From Actinoplanes flavus (lineage in GTDB: Bacteria > Actinomycetota > Actinomycetes > Mycobacteriales > Micromonosporaceae): DNA of 64,000 nt. The notes under the pieces were generated by a model. The model ran no database searches. It was not told the origin of the DNA and saw only the letters and a list, made by a program, of their open reading frames with translations. This document shows positions 31,244 to 39,761 of the stretch, piece after piece. The stretch spans positions 1 to 64,000 of the forward strand of contig NZ_JAGFNS010000032.1 in the NCBI RefSeq assembly GCF_017592555.1, written 5' to 3'. Numbering within the stretch: position 1 is the stretch's first letter; the number at the start of each line of letters is the position of its first letter. The translations under genes were made by a program, and so were the position numbers.

Positions 31244-34200
31244 GTGAAGGCATACGTCAAACCGGAGAGCGTGCTGGCGACCGTCGCACGTGAGGTCATC
31301 GAGGCACACGGCGGTGGAACCGGCGCCCGCGACGGCATGACACTCTGTCCCGCCTGCGGCGAACCGCTGCCCTGCCGTGCCGCACAGTCCGCGGCCGAAG
31401 TCCTCGTCGCGGCCGGGCTCGCCGAAGAATCCGGGCTCGTCGCCGCGAGCCGTCCGGCCTGGGCGCCGGTCTCGTCCGGATTGATGCCGTCGGCGGTACC
31501 CGGGCCGCCGCCGTGGGCCGTTGAGGAGTCCCCTTCAAATGACACCGCACCCGCTTCTCCATATGGTTCTGCGGCTGCTCCAGAGGTTCCCGGCCCGCCT
31601 GCGGACCTTCCTACGGGGTACGACCGGGCCGGCCACCCCGGGCCGCCGGCCGACGCCACTTCCGGGCCGCTGGGCGGTGGGCCGGGAACAGGAGCCGCCG
31701 TGCCGGGGTCGGTGGGTGGTTGGGCTGGGGGAGATGCTGCCGGGTCGGGGTCGGTGGGTGGTTGGGCCGGGGGAGGCGCCGCCGGTTCCGGGTCGGTGGG
31801 TGGTTGGGCTGGGGGAGATGCTGCCGGGTCGGGGTCGGTGGGTGGTTGGGCCGGAGGAGGCGCCGCCGGTTCCGGGCTGTTGGGCGGTGGTGGGGCCGGA
31901 ACAAGCGCCGGGGGCTCGCCGGGTCCGGCCGTCGGTCCGGCCGCGGTCACCGGTTCCGCCTCGGCGGGCGCGGGCCACGCGCCGGGGCTGCTCGCCGGGC
32001 CGGGAACGTCCGCCGCCGATCCTGCCGATCCTGCCGGTCCGATAGCCGGATCCGCTCCGGCTTCCGGCGGGATGCACGCGCGGGGTGCGGTACCGATGCC
32101 CCCTCCGCCGGCCTACGACCCGCTCGCCCCGGGTCCGGCCGCGGAGAGCGCCGGGGGATGGCCGGCTTCCGGGCCCGGAAGTTGGCCACCCCCGCCGGCC
32201 ACCTCGGCGGAGGGAGAGTCGCGGCCCTGGCCGCCGACCGAACCGTCCGCGCCGTCGTGGGCCACAGAGGAGACGGGGGCGTGGGCGGCTGCGGGCCGAC
32301 CGGAAGGCGGCCGGCCGCCGTGGTTGCCCGCCGAGCCGGGTGATTCCGGCATATCGATCCCGGGTGTTCCGGGCTCACGCTTCACGGATGCGCCGGTTCA
32401 GGATTCGCCCATTCACGGTTCTCCGGGCCCGGGTTCGCCGGTCCAGGGTTCGCCGATCCCGGGTTCGCCGGTCCAGGGTTCGCCGGTCCAGGGTTCGGCG
32501 GTCCAGGGTTCGGCGGTGCCGGGTTCGGCGGTCCGGGGTTCGGTCGTCCCGGGTTCGCCAGACCCGGGTTCGCTAGTTCCGGGGCCGGGGGTCCTAGGTT
32601 CGCCGGTCCCAGGATCGTCCGTTCTCGGTGCGGGCAGTGCGGAAGGCAGAGGCGGCAGCGGCTCCGGTGAGATGGCCGGGGGGCCGCTCGGCGGCACATC
32701 GGGTGGTGCCGGTGGCGGGGGGATTTCGAACGCGGGTACCGGAGCTGCCAGTGGCCTCCCGGCGGGCGGTAGGGCTGTCCCAGGAACGAGCGATGCCCTC
32801 TCGGGAACCGCCCCATCCGAGACATCCGGCATTGTGGTGGGTGGATTGATGCAGCCCGGGCCGGTACTGGGCGGTTCGATGCCCCCCAGCCCGGCGACTC
32901 CCGGGCTCCGTGCTCCGGGGACGGCCGGTGCCGGTGTCTCAGGGTTCCAGGATCCGGGGACGGCTGGTGTGGGTGTTCCTGGGTTACAGGATCCGGGGAT
33001 GGCTGGTGCGGGTCCTGGGTTCGGTGATCCTAGGACGGCTGGTGCCAGTGTTACTGGGTTACAGGATCCGGGGATGGCTGGTGCGGGTCCTGGGTTCGGT
33101 GAACCTAGGACCGCCGGTACCAGTGTTACTGGGATTCAGGATTCGGGGATTCAGGACTCGGCAATGCCTGGTTCGGGGATGCCCGGTTCGGGGATGCCTG
33201 GTTCGGGGATGCCTGGTTCGGGTGTTCCTGGGCTTGGTGATCCGGGGATGGCCGGTGCGGGCGTTCCTGGCTTCGGTGATTCGGGGCTTGGTGGTTCGGG
33301 GCTCGGTGGTTCGGGGTTGGCTGGTGCCGGTGTTCCCGGGATCGGCGATCCCGGGCCGGGTGGTTCGGGGCGTTTCGTGCCGGGTGGCGCGGGCATGCCG
33401 GAAGCCACTGGCGAGGAGCTCTACGGAAATGCTGGACAAGGCTCGGGGGAGCCGGTGGCGGGCGACCGTGGACGGAGCCCGGCCGGGCCGGATGCGCCGG
33501 GGTATGGCACGGCCGGGACCGGTGGCTTCGAAACCGGGGGGCCGGGCCCGGCGAATCAGGCGGCATCCGTGCCGGAAACGCGGGCGCCCGCCGGGGGCGG
33601 TACCGCCGTGGACAGCCCGCGCGCCCCGGAGGAACTGGACGAGGTGGTTCGGCGGCCGGTTTACAGCCAGCAGAACCGCCCGCTCGACGCGCCCCGCTTC
33701 ACCCGCTCGGCGCGCCGCGCGCAGGCGGCCGAGGGTGGGTTCACGACGTCGCCCGCGCCGGATGCGACAGCCGCTTTCCCGGGGACCGTGACGCCTGGCG
33801 CGTCCGCTCCCGGCCGTCCGCCGGTCCAGGCTTCCGACGTGGGCCAGCACGGTTCACCCACGCCGGGCGGAGGCGCGGCGACCGGGGAGCCGGTGGGTTC
33901 CGCCCGCTTGCCGTCGCAGGCGCAGGACATGGGCCAGGACAGCATCGCCCGGTTGACGGAAGCGGGTCGGCAGGACCCGGTCAGCCCTTCGCCGCGAGGT
34001 TCCGATCTGGGCCAGCACAACGAGCCCACCCGCAGCCCGCTCCAGCCGCCGGATTCAGGGCACGGTGCGGGCCGGTCGCCGTTGCAAGCGCCGGAAATGG
34101 GGCAAACCACAGGTCGGTCGCCGTTGCAGGCGCCGGATATGGGCCAGCATAACGAGCCCGCCCGCAGCCCGTTGCAGGCGCCGGATTTGGGGCAAGCCAC

Positions 34201-34765
34201 GGGTCGGTCGCCGTTGCAGGCGCCGGATTTGGGGCAAACCGCGGGTCGGTCGCCGTTGCAGGCGCCGGATATGGGCCAGCACAACGAGCCCGCCCGCAGC
34301 CCGTTGCAGGCGCCGGACATGGGGCAAACCACAGGTCGGTCGCCGTTGCAGGCGCCGGATATGGGCCAGCATAACGAGCCCGCCCGCAGCCCGTTGCAGG
34401 CGCCGGATTTGGGGCAAACCGCGGGTCGGTCGCCGTTGCAGGCGCCGGATTTGGGGCAAACCGCGGGTCGGTCGCCGTTGCAGGCGCCGGATATGGGCCA
34501 GCACAACGAGCCCGCCCGAAGCCCATTGCAGGCACCGGACATGGGTCAGGGCGTGAGTCGGGCGCCGTTGCAGGCGCCGGACATGGGGCAGAGTGCCCCG
34601 CGGCCGGGAGCGGAGGCCGCGACCGCGGGTGAAGGGGGTCTGCCGTCCGGACTGCCGCGGCGGCCCGGGGCGGCGCCGGCCCGGCCGGGTGAGCCCGGCG
34701 TGCCCAAGGGGATCGACGACCCGTCGGCCCAGCCCAGCGGTCTGCCGCCGCGGCATTCGCAGTGA
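31244..34765 (+). CDS. Giant low-complexity repeat protein with N-terminal Cys motif
   Basis: A 1173-residue protein starting at GTG 31244 behind GGGGGCGGAG. Only the first 60 residues look globular: AYVKPESVLATVAREVIEAH, then CPACGEPLPC, a possible zinc knuckle, then a helix. The rest is disordered Gly/Pro/Ser/Ala sequence built from several arrays: 14-residue SVGGWAGG units, GSPVQ pentapeptides, longer DPGMAGAG units, MPGSG pentapeptides, and thirteen SPLQAPDMGQ units near the end. There is no signal peptide or transmembrane helix, so it is cytoplasmic unless exported unusually. The stop is 183 bp before the sigma-STAS gene on the same strand. Its function is not recognised; a scaffold, phase-separating or spore-coat role are guesses. 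Confidence 0.7.
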   Translation: MKAYVKPESVLATVAREVIEAHGGGTGARDGMTLCPACGEPLPCRAAQSAAEVLVAAGLAEESGLVAASRPAWAPVSSGLMPSAVPGPPPWAVEESPSNDTAPASPYGSAAAPEVPGPPADLPTGYDRAGHPGPPADATSGPLGGGPGTGAAVPGSVGGWAGGDAAGSGSVGGWAGGGAAGSGSVGGWAGGDAAGSGSVGGWAGGGAAGSGLLGGGGAGTSAGGSPGPAVGPAAVTGSASAGAGHAPGLLAGPGTSAADPADPAGPIAGSAPASGGMHARGAVPMPPPPAYDPLAPGPAAESAGGWPASGPGSWPPPPATSAEGESRPWPPTEPSAPSWATEETGAWAAAGRPEGGRPPWLPAEPGDSGISIPGVPGSRFTDAPVQDSPIHGSPGPGSPVQGSPIPGSPVQGSPVQGSAVQGSAVPGSAVRGSVVPGSPDPGSLVPGPGVLGSPVPGSSVLGAGSAEGRGGSGSGEMAGGPLGGTSGGAGGGGISNAGTGAASGLPAGGRAVPGTSDALSGTAPSETSGIVVGGLMQPGPVLGGSMPPSPATPGLRAPGTAGAGVSGFQDPGTAGVGVPGLQDPGMAGAGPGFGDPRTAGASVTGLQDPGMAGAGPGFGEPRTAGTSVTGIQDSGIQDSAMPGSGMPGSGMPGSGMPGSGVPGLGDPGMAGAGVPGFGDSGLGGSGLGGSGLAGAGVPGIGDPGPGGSGRFVPGGAGMPEATGEELYGNAGQGSGEPVAGDRGRSPAGPDAPGYGTAGTGGFETGGPGPANQAASVPETRAPAGGGTAVDSPRAPEELDEVVRRPVYSQQNRPLDAPRFTRSARRAQAAEGGFTTSPAPDATAAFPGTVTPGASAPGRPPVQASDVGQHGSPTPGGGAATGEPVGSARLPSQAQDMGQDSIARLTEAGRQDPVSPSPRGSDLGQHNEPTRSPLQPPDSGHGAGRSPLQAPEMGQTTGRSPLQAPDMGQHNEPARSPLQAPDLGQATGRSPLQAPDLGQTAGRSPLQAPDMGQHNEPARSPLQAPDMGQTTGRSPLQAPDMGQHNEPARSPLQAPDLGQTAGRSPLQAPDLGQTAGRSPLQAPDMGQHNEPARSPLQAPDMGQGVSRAPLQAPDMGQSAPRPGAEAATAGEGGLPSGLPRRPGAAPARPGEPGVPKGIDDPSAQPSGLPPRHSQ
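31709..31876 (+). repeat. 42-bp repeat, 4 copies, in the giant repeat protein
   Basis: Units start at 31709, 31751, 31793 and 31835 and encode SVGGWAGG(D/G)AAGSG. D and G variants alternate, so the true period of the latest duplication is 84 bases. Confidence 0.9.
32402..32581 (+). repeat. 15-bp repeat, 12 copies, in the giant repeat protein
   Basis: Twelve pentapeptide units of the form GSPVQ, GSPIP, GSAVQ, GSAVP and variants follow in frame. The DNA word GGTTCGCCGGTCCAG is nearly constant in the middle units. A few further decayed units continue to about 32630. Confidence 0.85.
33164..33223 (+). repeat. 15-bp repeat, 4 copies, in the giant repeat protein
   Basis: Four MPGSG units, nearly identical in DNA (ATGCCTGGTTCGGGG), followed by one decayed unit. 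They lie between longer imperfect units with DPGMAGAG that span about 32920-33140. Confidence 0.85.
34031..34600 (+). repeat. Mixed 42/48-bp repeat, 13 copies, in the giant repeat protein
   Basis: Thirteen units share RSPLQAPDxGQ. Nine end in a three-residue tail (TTG, TAG, ATG and similar; 14 residues) and four end in HNEPA (16 residues). The 16-residue class always has Met before GQ, while Leu occurs only in the 14-residue class. Decayed relatives (QASDVGQHGSP, QAQDMGQDS, SDLGQHNEPT) precede the array from about 33826. Confidence 0.92.
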
Positions 34766-34948
34766 GCCGGCGAACGACGGCGCGACCGCCGTACGCCGGA
34801 TGTGTTTGGGCGGTGACCGGACCGGGCAGTAGCGTCTGGACGACCGGGAGGGTGCCGGAAAGCCGGTTTTGGGCCGGTTCCGGTGCTGCCGGCGGAGGAC
34901 GGCCGATGAGGCGGCGTTCCCGCCGGAACCATACCGGGGAGGGGTGAC

Positions 34949-36091
34949 ATGCCCGTGCGAAGTCAGTTCGGTGAAGCAGCGGCCGACAACACGCTCGAGG
35001 ATCTCGACACCGCGGCGCTGGAGTTCGCGGCGGGCCGGGAGGGCGCCACCGCGGCCGAGGCCGAGCAACTGCGCGAGGACCTGCTCCGGCACTGTCTGCC
35101 CTTCGCCGGACGGCTCGCCCGCCGCTACCGCGGCCGGGGCGAGCATCTGGAGGATCTCGAGCAGGTGGCGCGGCTCGGCCTGGTGAAAGCCGTGGACCGG
35201 TACGATCCGGGCCGCGGCTCGTTCACGGCGTACGCGGTGATCACCATCTCCGGCGAGCTGAAGCGCCACTTCCGGGACCGCACCTGGGGTGTGCACGTGC
35301 CCCGGCGGGTTCAGGATCTGAGCCTGGAGGTCGGGCACGCCTCGATGCTGCTGACCAGCGCGCTCGCCCGTACCCCGACGGTCGCGGAGCTCGCGAGGCA
35401 CCTGGGGGTGAGTGAGCCGGCCGTGCTGGAGGCCGTCGAATCGGCCGCCGGATATTCACCGGCCTCGCTGAACGCGCCGATCGCGGGGGACGGGGTGGCC
35501 GAGTTCGGTGACCTGATCGGCGGCGTCGACGACGATCTCGAGTCGGTGACCGACAAGCTGACCGTCACCGATCTGCTGCTGCGCCTGCCGGCCCGGGAGC
35601 GCCGGATGCTGGCGATGCGCTTCTACGGCAACCGCACCCAGGCGGACATCGCCGCCGAGCTGGGCATCTCACAGATGCACGTGTCGCGGCTGCTGAGCCG
35701 GGCCCTGTCCTGGCTGCGCGAGGCGATGCTCAGCGACACCCTGCCGCCGTGGGAGGGCGACAACCGGGCGGGGCAGCAGCGTGGCATGGACGTCTCGGTG
35801 ATCCGCGAGGGCACGGCGCTGCGGGTCCGGGTGTGCGGCGAGGTCGACCGGGACACCGCCGAGCGTCTGCGGATGGGACTGCGGCACGCGATCACGACGG
35901 GCGGGGCGAGCCTGGTCGTGGTGGATCTGACGGCTGTTCCGCTGCTCGACGCGGCCGGTGTGTCGGTGCTGCTCGACGCGGTCCGGGTGGCGGCCCGCGC
36001 GGGCGGGGAGATCTGCATGTCCGGCGCCCAGCCCTACGTCGCCCGGATCCTGGCGGTGTCCGGCCTGGCCGGTGTGCTGCGGCGCTGCTGA
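34949..36091 (+). CDS. SigB/F/G-family sigma factor fused to a C-terminal STAS domain
   Basis: A 380-residue fusion. Residues about 45-262 are a complete alternative sigma factor: region 2 (LEDLEQVARLGLVKAVDRYD), region 3 (TVAELARHLGVSEPAVLEAV) and region 4 (RFYGNRTQADIAAELGIS). Residues about 280-380 are a STAS domain of the anti-anti-sigma type (VSVIREGTALRVRVCGEVDRD, VVVDLTAVPLLDAAGVSVLL). The usual phosphorylated Ser in DSSG is replaced by Ala (DAAG, about 334-337). Sigma and antagonist in one chain would let it bind its own anti-sigma kinase at either end. ATG at 34949 follows GGGGAGGGG. It ends 4 bp from the convergent STAS-HATPase gene, a likely partner. Confidence 0.9.
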   Translation: MPVRSQFGEAAADNTLEDLDTAALEFAAGREGATAAEAEQLREDLLRHCLPFAGRLARRYRGRGEHLEDLEQVARLGLVKAVDRYDPGRGSFTAYAVITISGELKRHFRDRTWGVHVPRRVQDLSLEVGHASMLLTSALARTPTVAELARHLGVSEPAVLEAVESAAGYSPASLNAPIAGDGVAEFGDLIGGVDDDLESVTDKLTVTDLLLRLPARERRMLAMRFYGNRTQADIAAELGISQMHVSRLLSRALSWLREAMLSDTLPPWEGDNRAGQQRGMDVSVIREGTALRVRVCGEVDRDTAERLRMGLRHAITTGGASLVVVDLTAVPLLDAAGVSVLLDAVRVAARAGGEICMSGAQPYVARILAVSGLAGVLRRC

Positions 36092-36095
36092 CCGG

Positions 36096-36821
36096 TCACC
36101 GGCGCAGCGACGCCCACACCACCTTGCCGTCCTTCGACGGGAGCCATCCCCAACTGTGTGCCAGCTCCCCGACCAGCAGGAGCCCGCGCCCGCCGGCGGT
36201 CTCCGGGCGGATCTTCCCGGGCGGATCCGGCGGCACCGGGGAGCCGTCGCGGACCGCGACATGGAGATAGCGGGGCCGCAACGTCAGGTGCAGCGTCATC
36301 ATCGTGTGGACGTGATCGATCACGTTGGCCACGAGTTCGGTGGCGATGAGGCTGGCCGGGGCGACCAGATGGGGCAGGTCCCAGCGCAGGCAGGCCTCGG
36401 TGGCGACGTCCCGGGCGTGCCGGGCGGAGCCGGACACCGGCAGCAGCTGGTCGATCACCGACGGCCGGCTCCGCCGTTCGTCGTGCAGGTGGGCGATCGC
36501 GCCGGCCCGGTCGTCGTAGAGCGGCAGCCGGCGGAAGGCGCCGGCGAGCAGCAGCCTCCGGGTCTGCGCCGGTGGCCCGTAGAGCAGCACGGGGGTGCCC
36601 GGCCACCGGGCCGCCTGGCGCAGCACCGCGGTGAAGACGGCCAGCGACGGCGCCTGTTCGACGTGCAGCCCGGTCAGGTCCACGAGCAGGGCGCCCGGCT
36701 GTTCGGCGAGGCATTTGAGCAGGCGCTCGCGCAGCGGCACCGTGTCGGTCAGTCGCAGTTCGCCGATCACCGCGATGACCAGGTTCGCGCCGTCGTCGCG
36801 CGTCTCGCACCGGATCGTCAT
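36096..36821 (-). CDS. STAS-HATPase fusion, RsbW-like anti-sigma/kinase candidate
   Basis: A 241-residue protein. Residues 1-105 resemble a STAS domain (LVIAVIGELRLTDTVPL, LLVDLTGLHVEQAPSLAVF) without the phosphorylatable Ser. Residues about 125-240 are a GHKL ATPase with the N-box ATELVANVIDHVH and a GGRGLLLVGEL lid glycine motif, as in RsbW/SpoIIAB anti-sigma kinases. ATG at 36821 follows AGGAAGG. It converges on the sigma-STAS fusion and lies 52 bp downstream of the CheR-PAS gene, so it may be the last gene of that operon. The closest relative in the window is the 39758-40498 protein. Confidence 0.82.
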   Translation of the reverse strand: MTIRCETRDDGANLVIAVIGELRLTDTVPLRERLLKCLAEQPGALLVDLTGLHVEQAPSLAVFTAVLRQAARWPGTPVLLYGPPAQTRRLLLAGAFRRLPLYDDRAGAIAHLHDERRSRPSVIDQLLPVSGSARHARDVATEACLRWDLPHLVAPASLIATELVANVIDHVHTMMTLHLTLRPRYLHVAVRDGSPVPPDPPGKIRPETAGGRGLLLVGELAHSWGWLPSKDGKVVWASLRR

Positions 36822-36873
36822 GGCTTCGCCTTCCTGAGGGCGGCGGCTTACCCGGCGTCGTGGGCGGCAAACG

Positions 36874-38712
36874 TCAGGCCGTCTCCATCACGATGATGGC
36901 CCCGTTTCCGTCGGCCGGGCCACCGTCGCGCTGCCGCAGGGGGGTGCACGCGACCCGGACCGTGATCGCGCGCCCGCGCCGGTTGACCGCATCGAGTTTG
37001 GTCTCGGCGGAGGCGCCGCCGGCGCCGAGCGAGCCGCGCAGCAGCGGCCGGACCCGGTCGATCGGCAGGCCGATGTCGAGGTTGAGGAAGTGCTGCCCGA
37101 TCACCTCGCTGGAACGCAGCCCCCACAGGTCCTCGGCGTGCCGGTTCCACATCCGGATCCGCAGGTCGGCGTCGACCACCGCGACACCGGCCTGGAGGCT
37201 GGTCAGCACCGTCTCCAGGAACGCGTTCGCCTCGTCCAGCCGGGCCGTGCTGATCCGCAGCTGGTCGTTGATGCTCTGCAACTCGTCGTTGGTGGACTGG
37301 AGCTCCTCGTTCATGGTCTCCAGCTCCTCGTTCGTCGACTGGAGCTCCTCGTTGGTGGTCTCCAGCTCCTCGACCGTGGACTGGAGCTCCTCGTTGGTGG
37401 TCTCCAGTTCCTCGTTCGTCGACTGGAGCTCCTCGTACGCCGCCTCGAGCTGCTGGTTGGCGTGTTCCAGCTCGTCCTGCAGCCGCCGGGCCGCGGTCAC
37501 GTCGTGGAAGATCAGGTTGACGCCGAGGAGGCTGCCGTCGGCGTCGCTGAGCGGGCTGACCTGCACCACCAGGTGGACGGTCTCGGAGCCGCGGGCGAAT
37601 TCGACGTCGCTGACCCGCAGGGTGCGGCGTTCCAGCTGGGCCTGCTCGATGAAGCGGCGCAACTCGACCGGGCGGTAGGAGAGGTCCAGGTCCCGGAAGG
37701 GCCGGCCGATGTCGCGCGAGGACACCCCGAACAGTTTCTCCAGCTGCCGGTTGGTGAGCGCGACCAGGCCGTCCGGGGTGAGCGCGAGCTGGGCCAGCGG
37801 GCTGGCCGTGAAGGTCTCGTTGCGCAGCTCGTCCAGCCCGGTGACCCGTGCGGCGACGGCCGGCGGCGGATCGGCGAAGACGGCGCCGGGCGGGGCGTAC
37901 AGGCGGGGGACCCGGCGGAAGACGCGCCGTTTCAGGTCGATCGGCGTGAACAGGCTGGAGTGGCTGAGCAGCATCTCCGCCTTGCCGAGGAAGAGCACGC
38001 CGGTCTCGGCGAGGGCGAAGTGGAACCGGCCGAGGATCTTCGCCTGCGTCTCGGCGTTGAAGTACATCAGGGTGTTGCGGCAGGTGAGCAGGTCGATCCG
38101 GGAGATCGGGGCGTCCTGCACCAGGTCGTTGCGGCCGAAGATGACCGAGCGGCGCAGGTCCTTGCGGAAGACGTACCGGCTGTTCACCTGTTCGAAGTAC
38201 TTCTCCACCAGCTCGGGGGCGAGATCCTGCACCTCGCGTTCCCCGTACGACGCCTGGCGGGCCTCGTTGAGCTGCTCCTCGTCGACATCGGTGGCGTAGA
38301 TCTTGACGCGTTCCTTGAACTGCTCCACCCCGAGGATCTCGGCCAGCGCGATGGCGAGCGTGTACGCCTCCTCGCCGGAGGCGCAGCCGGCCGACCAGAC
38401 CCGGATCATCGAGTCGTCGGGCTTGCCGGCCACCATCGGCTCGAGGATCTCGTCGCGAACGTAGTCCCAGGCGTCGGGGTCCCGGAAGAACGCGGTCACG
38501 TTGATCAGGATGGTGTTGAAGAGCGCGGTGAACTCGTCCGGGTGGACCTGGAGGTAGTCCAGGTAATCCGGATAGCCGGGAGTGTCGACCTGGCTCATCC
38601 GGCGCTGCACCCGGCGCATCAGGCTCGAGCGTTTGTACCCGGTGAAGTCGAAGCCGCGAGCCTCTTTCAAGTACACCAGCAGCGCTTCGAAGTTCGGGTC
38701 CGTCTCCTGCAC
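36874..38712 (-). CDS. CheR-type methyltransferase with coiled coil and PAS domains
   Basis: A 612-residue protein. Residues about 5-270 are a CheR methyltransferase (GFDFTGYKRSSLMRRVQRRM, SAM site SAGCASGEEAYTLA, CRNTLMYF). A PAS domain follows (about 330-450), then a coiled coil built from 14-residue ELQSTNEELETTNE repeats (about 452-520), then a second PAS (about 535-612). No chemoreceptor is adjacent, so it may be a signalling methyltransferase. GTG at 38712 places the family start (ETDPNFEALL) correctly; GTG at 38736, overlapping the CheB stop as GTGA, is an alternative. The operon order STAS-HATPase, CheB, CheR, STAS-HATPase links methylation to partner switching. Confidence 0.88.
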   Translation of the reverse strand: MQETDPNFEALLVYLKEARGFDFTGYKRSSLMRRVQRRMSQVDTPGYPDYLDYLQVHPDEFTALFNTILINVTAFFRDPDAWDYVRDEILEPMVAGKPDDSMIRVWSAGCASGEEAYTLAIALAEILGVEQFKERVKIYATDVDEEQLNEARQASYGEREVQDLAPELVEKYFEQVNSRYVFRKDLRRSVIFGRNDLVQDAPISRIDLLTCRNTLMYFNAETQAKILGRFHFALAETGVLFLGKAEMLLSHSSLFTPIDLKRRVFRRVPRLYAPPGAVFADPPPAVAARVTGLDELRNETFTASPLAQLALTPDGLVALTNRQLEKLFGVSSRDIGRPFRDLDLSYRPVELRRFIEQAQLERRTLRVSDVEFARGSETVHLVVQVSPLSDADGSLLGVNLIFHDVTAARRLQDELEHANQQLEAAYEELQSTNEELETTNEELQSTVEELETTNEELQSTNEELETMNEELQSTNDELQSINDQLRISTARLDEANAFLETVLTSLQAGVAVVDADLRIRMWNRHAEDLWGLRSSEVIGQHFLNLDIGLPIDRVRPLLRGSLGAGGASAETKLDAVNRRGRAITVRVACTPLRQRDGGPADGNGAIIVMETA

Positions 38713-38732
38713 GTGTCGGAACCTATCGCACG

Positions 38733-39761
38733 TCACGCCGGATCGGCTTCGGTGGAGCGCGGAAGGTCCTCGGGTTCGGCGGTGGAGCCGATCCGGGCGA
38801 TCAGCGCCCGGATCTCCGCCGCGGCGTTCTCCGCGTCCTCGGCCATGTCGCGGAACCGCTGCGGATCGGCCCGGTGCGGTCGCTCGGCCATCCGGCGGCT
38901 CAGCGCCGCCTTCTCCTGGAGCGAGCGCAGCGCCATCCAGAGCGCGCTCTCCAGCGTGGCGGCCTGCTCGTCGAGCAGCGTCTCCGGCGACCAGGCGTGC
39001 CCGACCCGGCAGCGGAATCGGGGCAACGGCCGCTCCTCGATCTGGAACAGGCTGCCGCCGCAGGTGGGGCACCCGAAGCCGGCCGGCGGGGCCAGACCGT
39101 CGGTGGTGATGGAACTGAGTTCGGACATGGCGACCTCGGCATCGAGCATGGCATCGGGCCCGGGGGCCGGGATCGGGGCCAGGTCCTCGGCGGTGAGGTC
39201 GCCGAGCAGGCCGCCGATCTTGGCGGCGGGCACCACGTGATCCGGGTCCACCGCCTCCAGCGCGGCCCGGGGCATTCCCGCGTAGAGGGCGTCGGCCGGG
39301 TCCTGGATCACGGTGGCGCCGCCCCGGCCGGCGATCGAGGCCAGCCCGGCCGCGCCGTCGTCCCGGGTGCCGGAGAGGATCACGCCGATCGCCCGCCGGC
39401 CGGCCCTCCGGGCGACCGAGCGGAACAGTGGGTCGACGGCGGGCCGGTGGCCGTTCTCCGCCGGGCCCCGGCTCAGCCGCAGCCGGCCGTCGAGCAGAAG
39501 CAGATGATGGTCGCCGGGCGCGACGTAGATGTGCCCGGACCGCACCTGGTCCCCGTCGCGGGCGGCGCTCGCCGGCAGCGGCCCGCTGCGCGCCAGGATG
39601 CGGGGCAGGGCGCTCGGCGCCTCCCGGGGGACGTGCAGCACCACCAGGATCGCGCCGGGATAGTCCGGCGGGAGCCCGGCCACGACCGCCCGCAGCGCCT
39701 CGACCCCGCCGGCCGAGGCGCCGATCGCGACCAGGTCACGGTGCTCGGGCGGCGGTCTCAT
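38733..39761 (-). CDS. CheB-type methylesterase with C-terminal Cys motif, no receiver domain
   Basis: A 342-residue protein. Residues about 8-190 are a CheB catalytic domain: Ser in IGASAGGVEAL, the His in LHVPREAP or nearby, and Asp in SGTRDDGAAGLA. The C-terminal 130 residues contain CPTCGGSLFQIEERPLP and FRCRVGHAWS, a zinc-ribbon-like pattern, then a helical tail. The receiver domain that regulates classical CheB is absent, as in the CheB parts of CheB-CheR-PAS hybrids. ATG at 39761 overlaps the upstream HATPase stop (ATGA), and its own stop overlaps a possible CheR start. Confidence 0.88.
   Translation of the reverse strand: MRPPPEHRDLVAIGASAGGVEALRAVVAGLPPDYPGAILVVLHVPREAPSALPRILARSGPLPASAARDGDQVRSGHIYVAPGDHHLLLLDGRLRLSRGPAENGHRPAVDPLFRSVARRAGRRAIGVILSGTRDDGAAGLASIAGRGGATVIQDPADALYAGMPRAALEAVDPDHVVPAAKIGGLLGDLTAEDLAPIPAPGPDAMLDAEVAMSELSSITTDGLAPPAGFGCPTCGGSLFQIEERPLPRFRCRVGHAWSPETLLDEQAATLESALWMALRSLQEKAALSRRMAERPHRADPQRFRDMAEDAENAAAEIRALIARIGSTAEPEDLPRSTEADPA

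Noticed and set aside
34031..34600. Possible CRISPR array
   Set aside because: Units are contiguous, in frame and protein-coding; no unique spacers.
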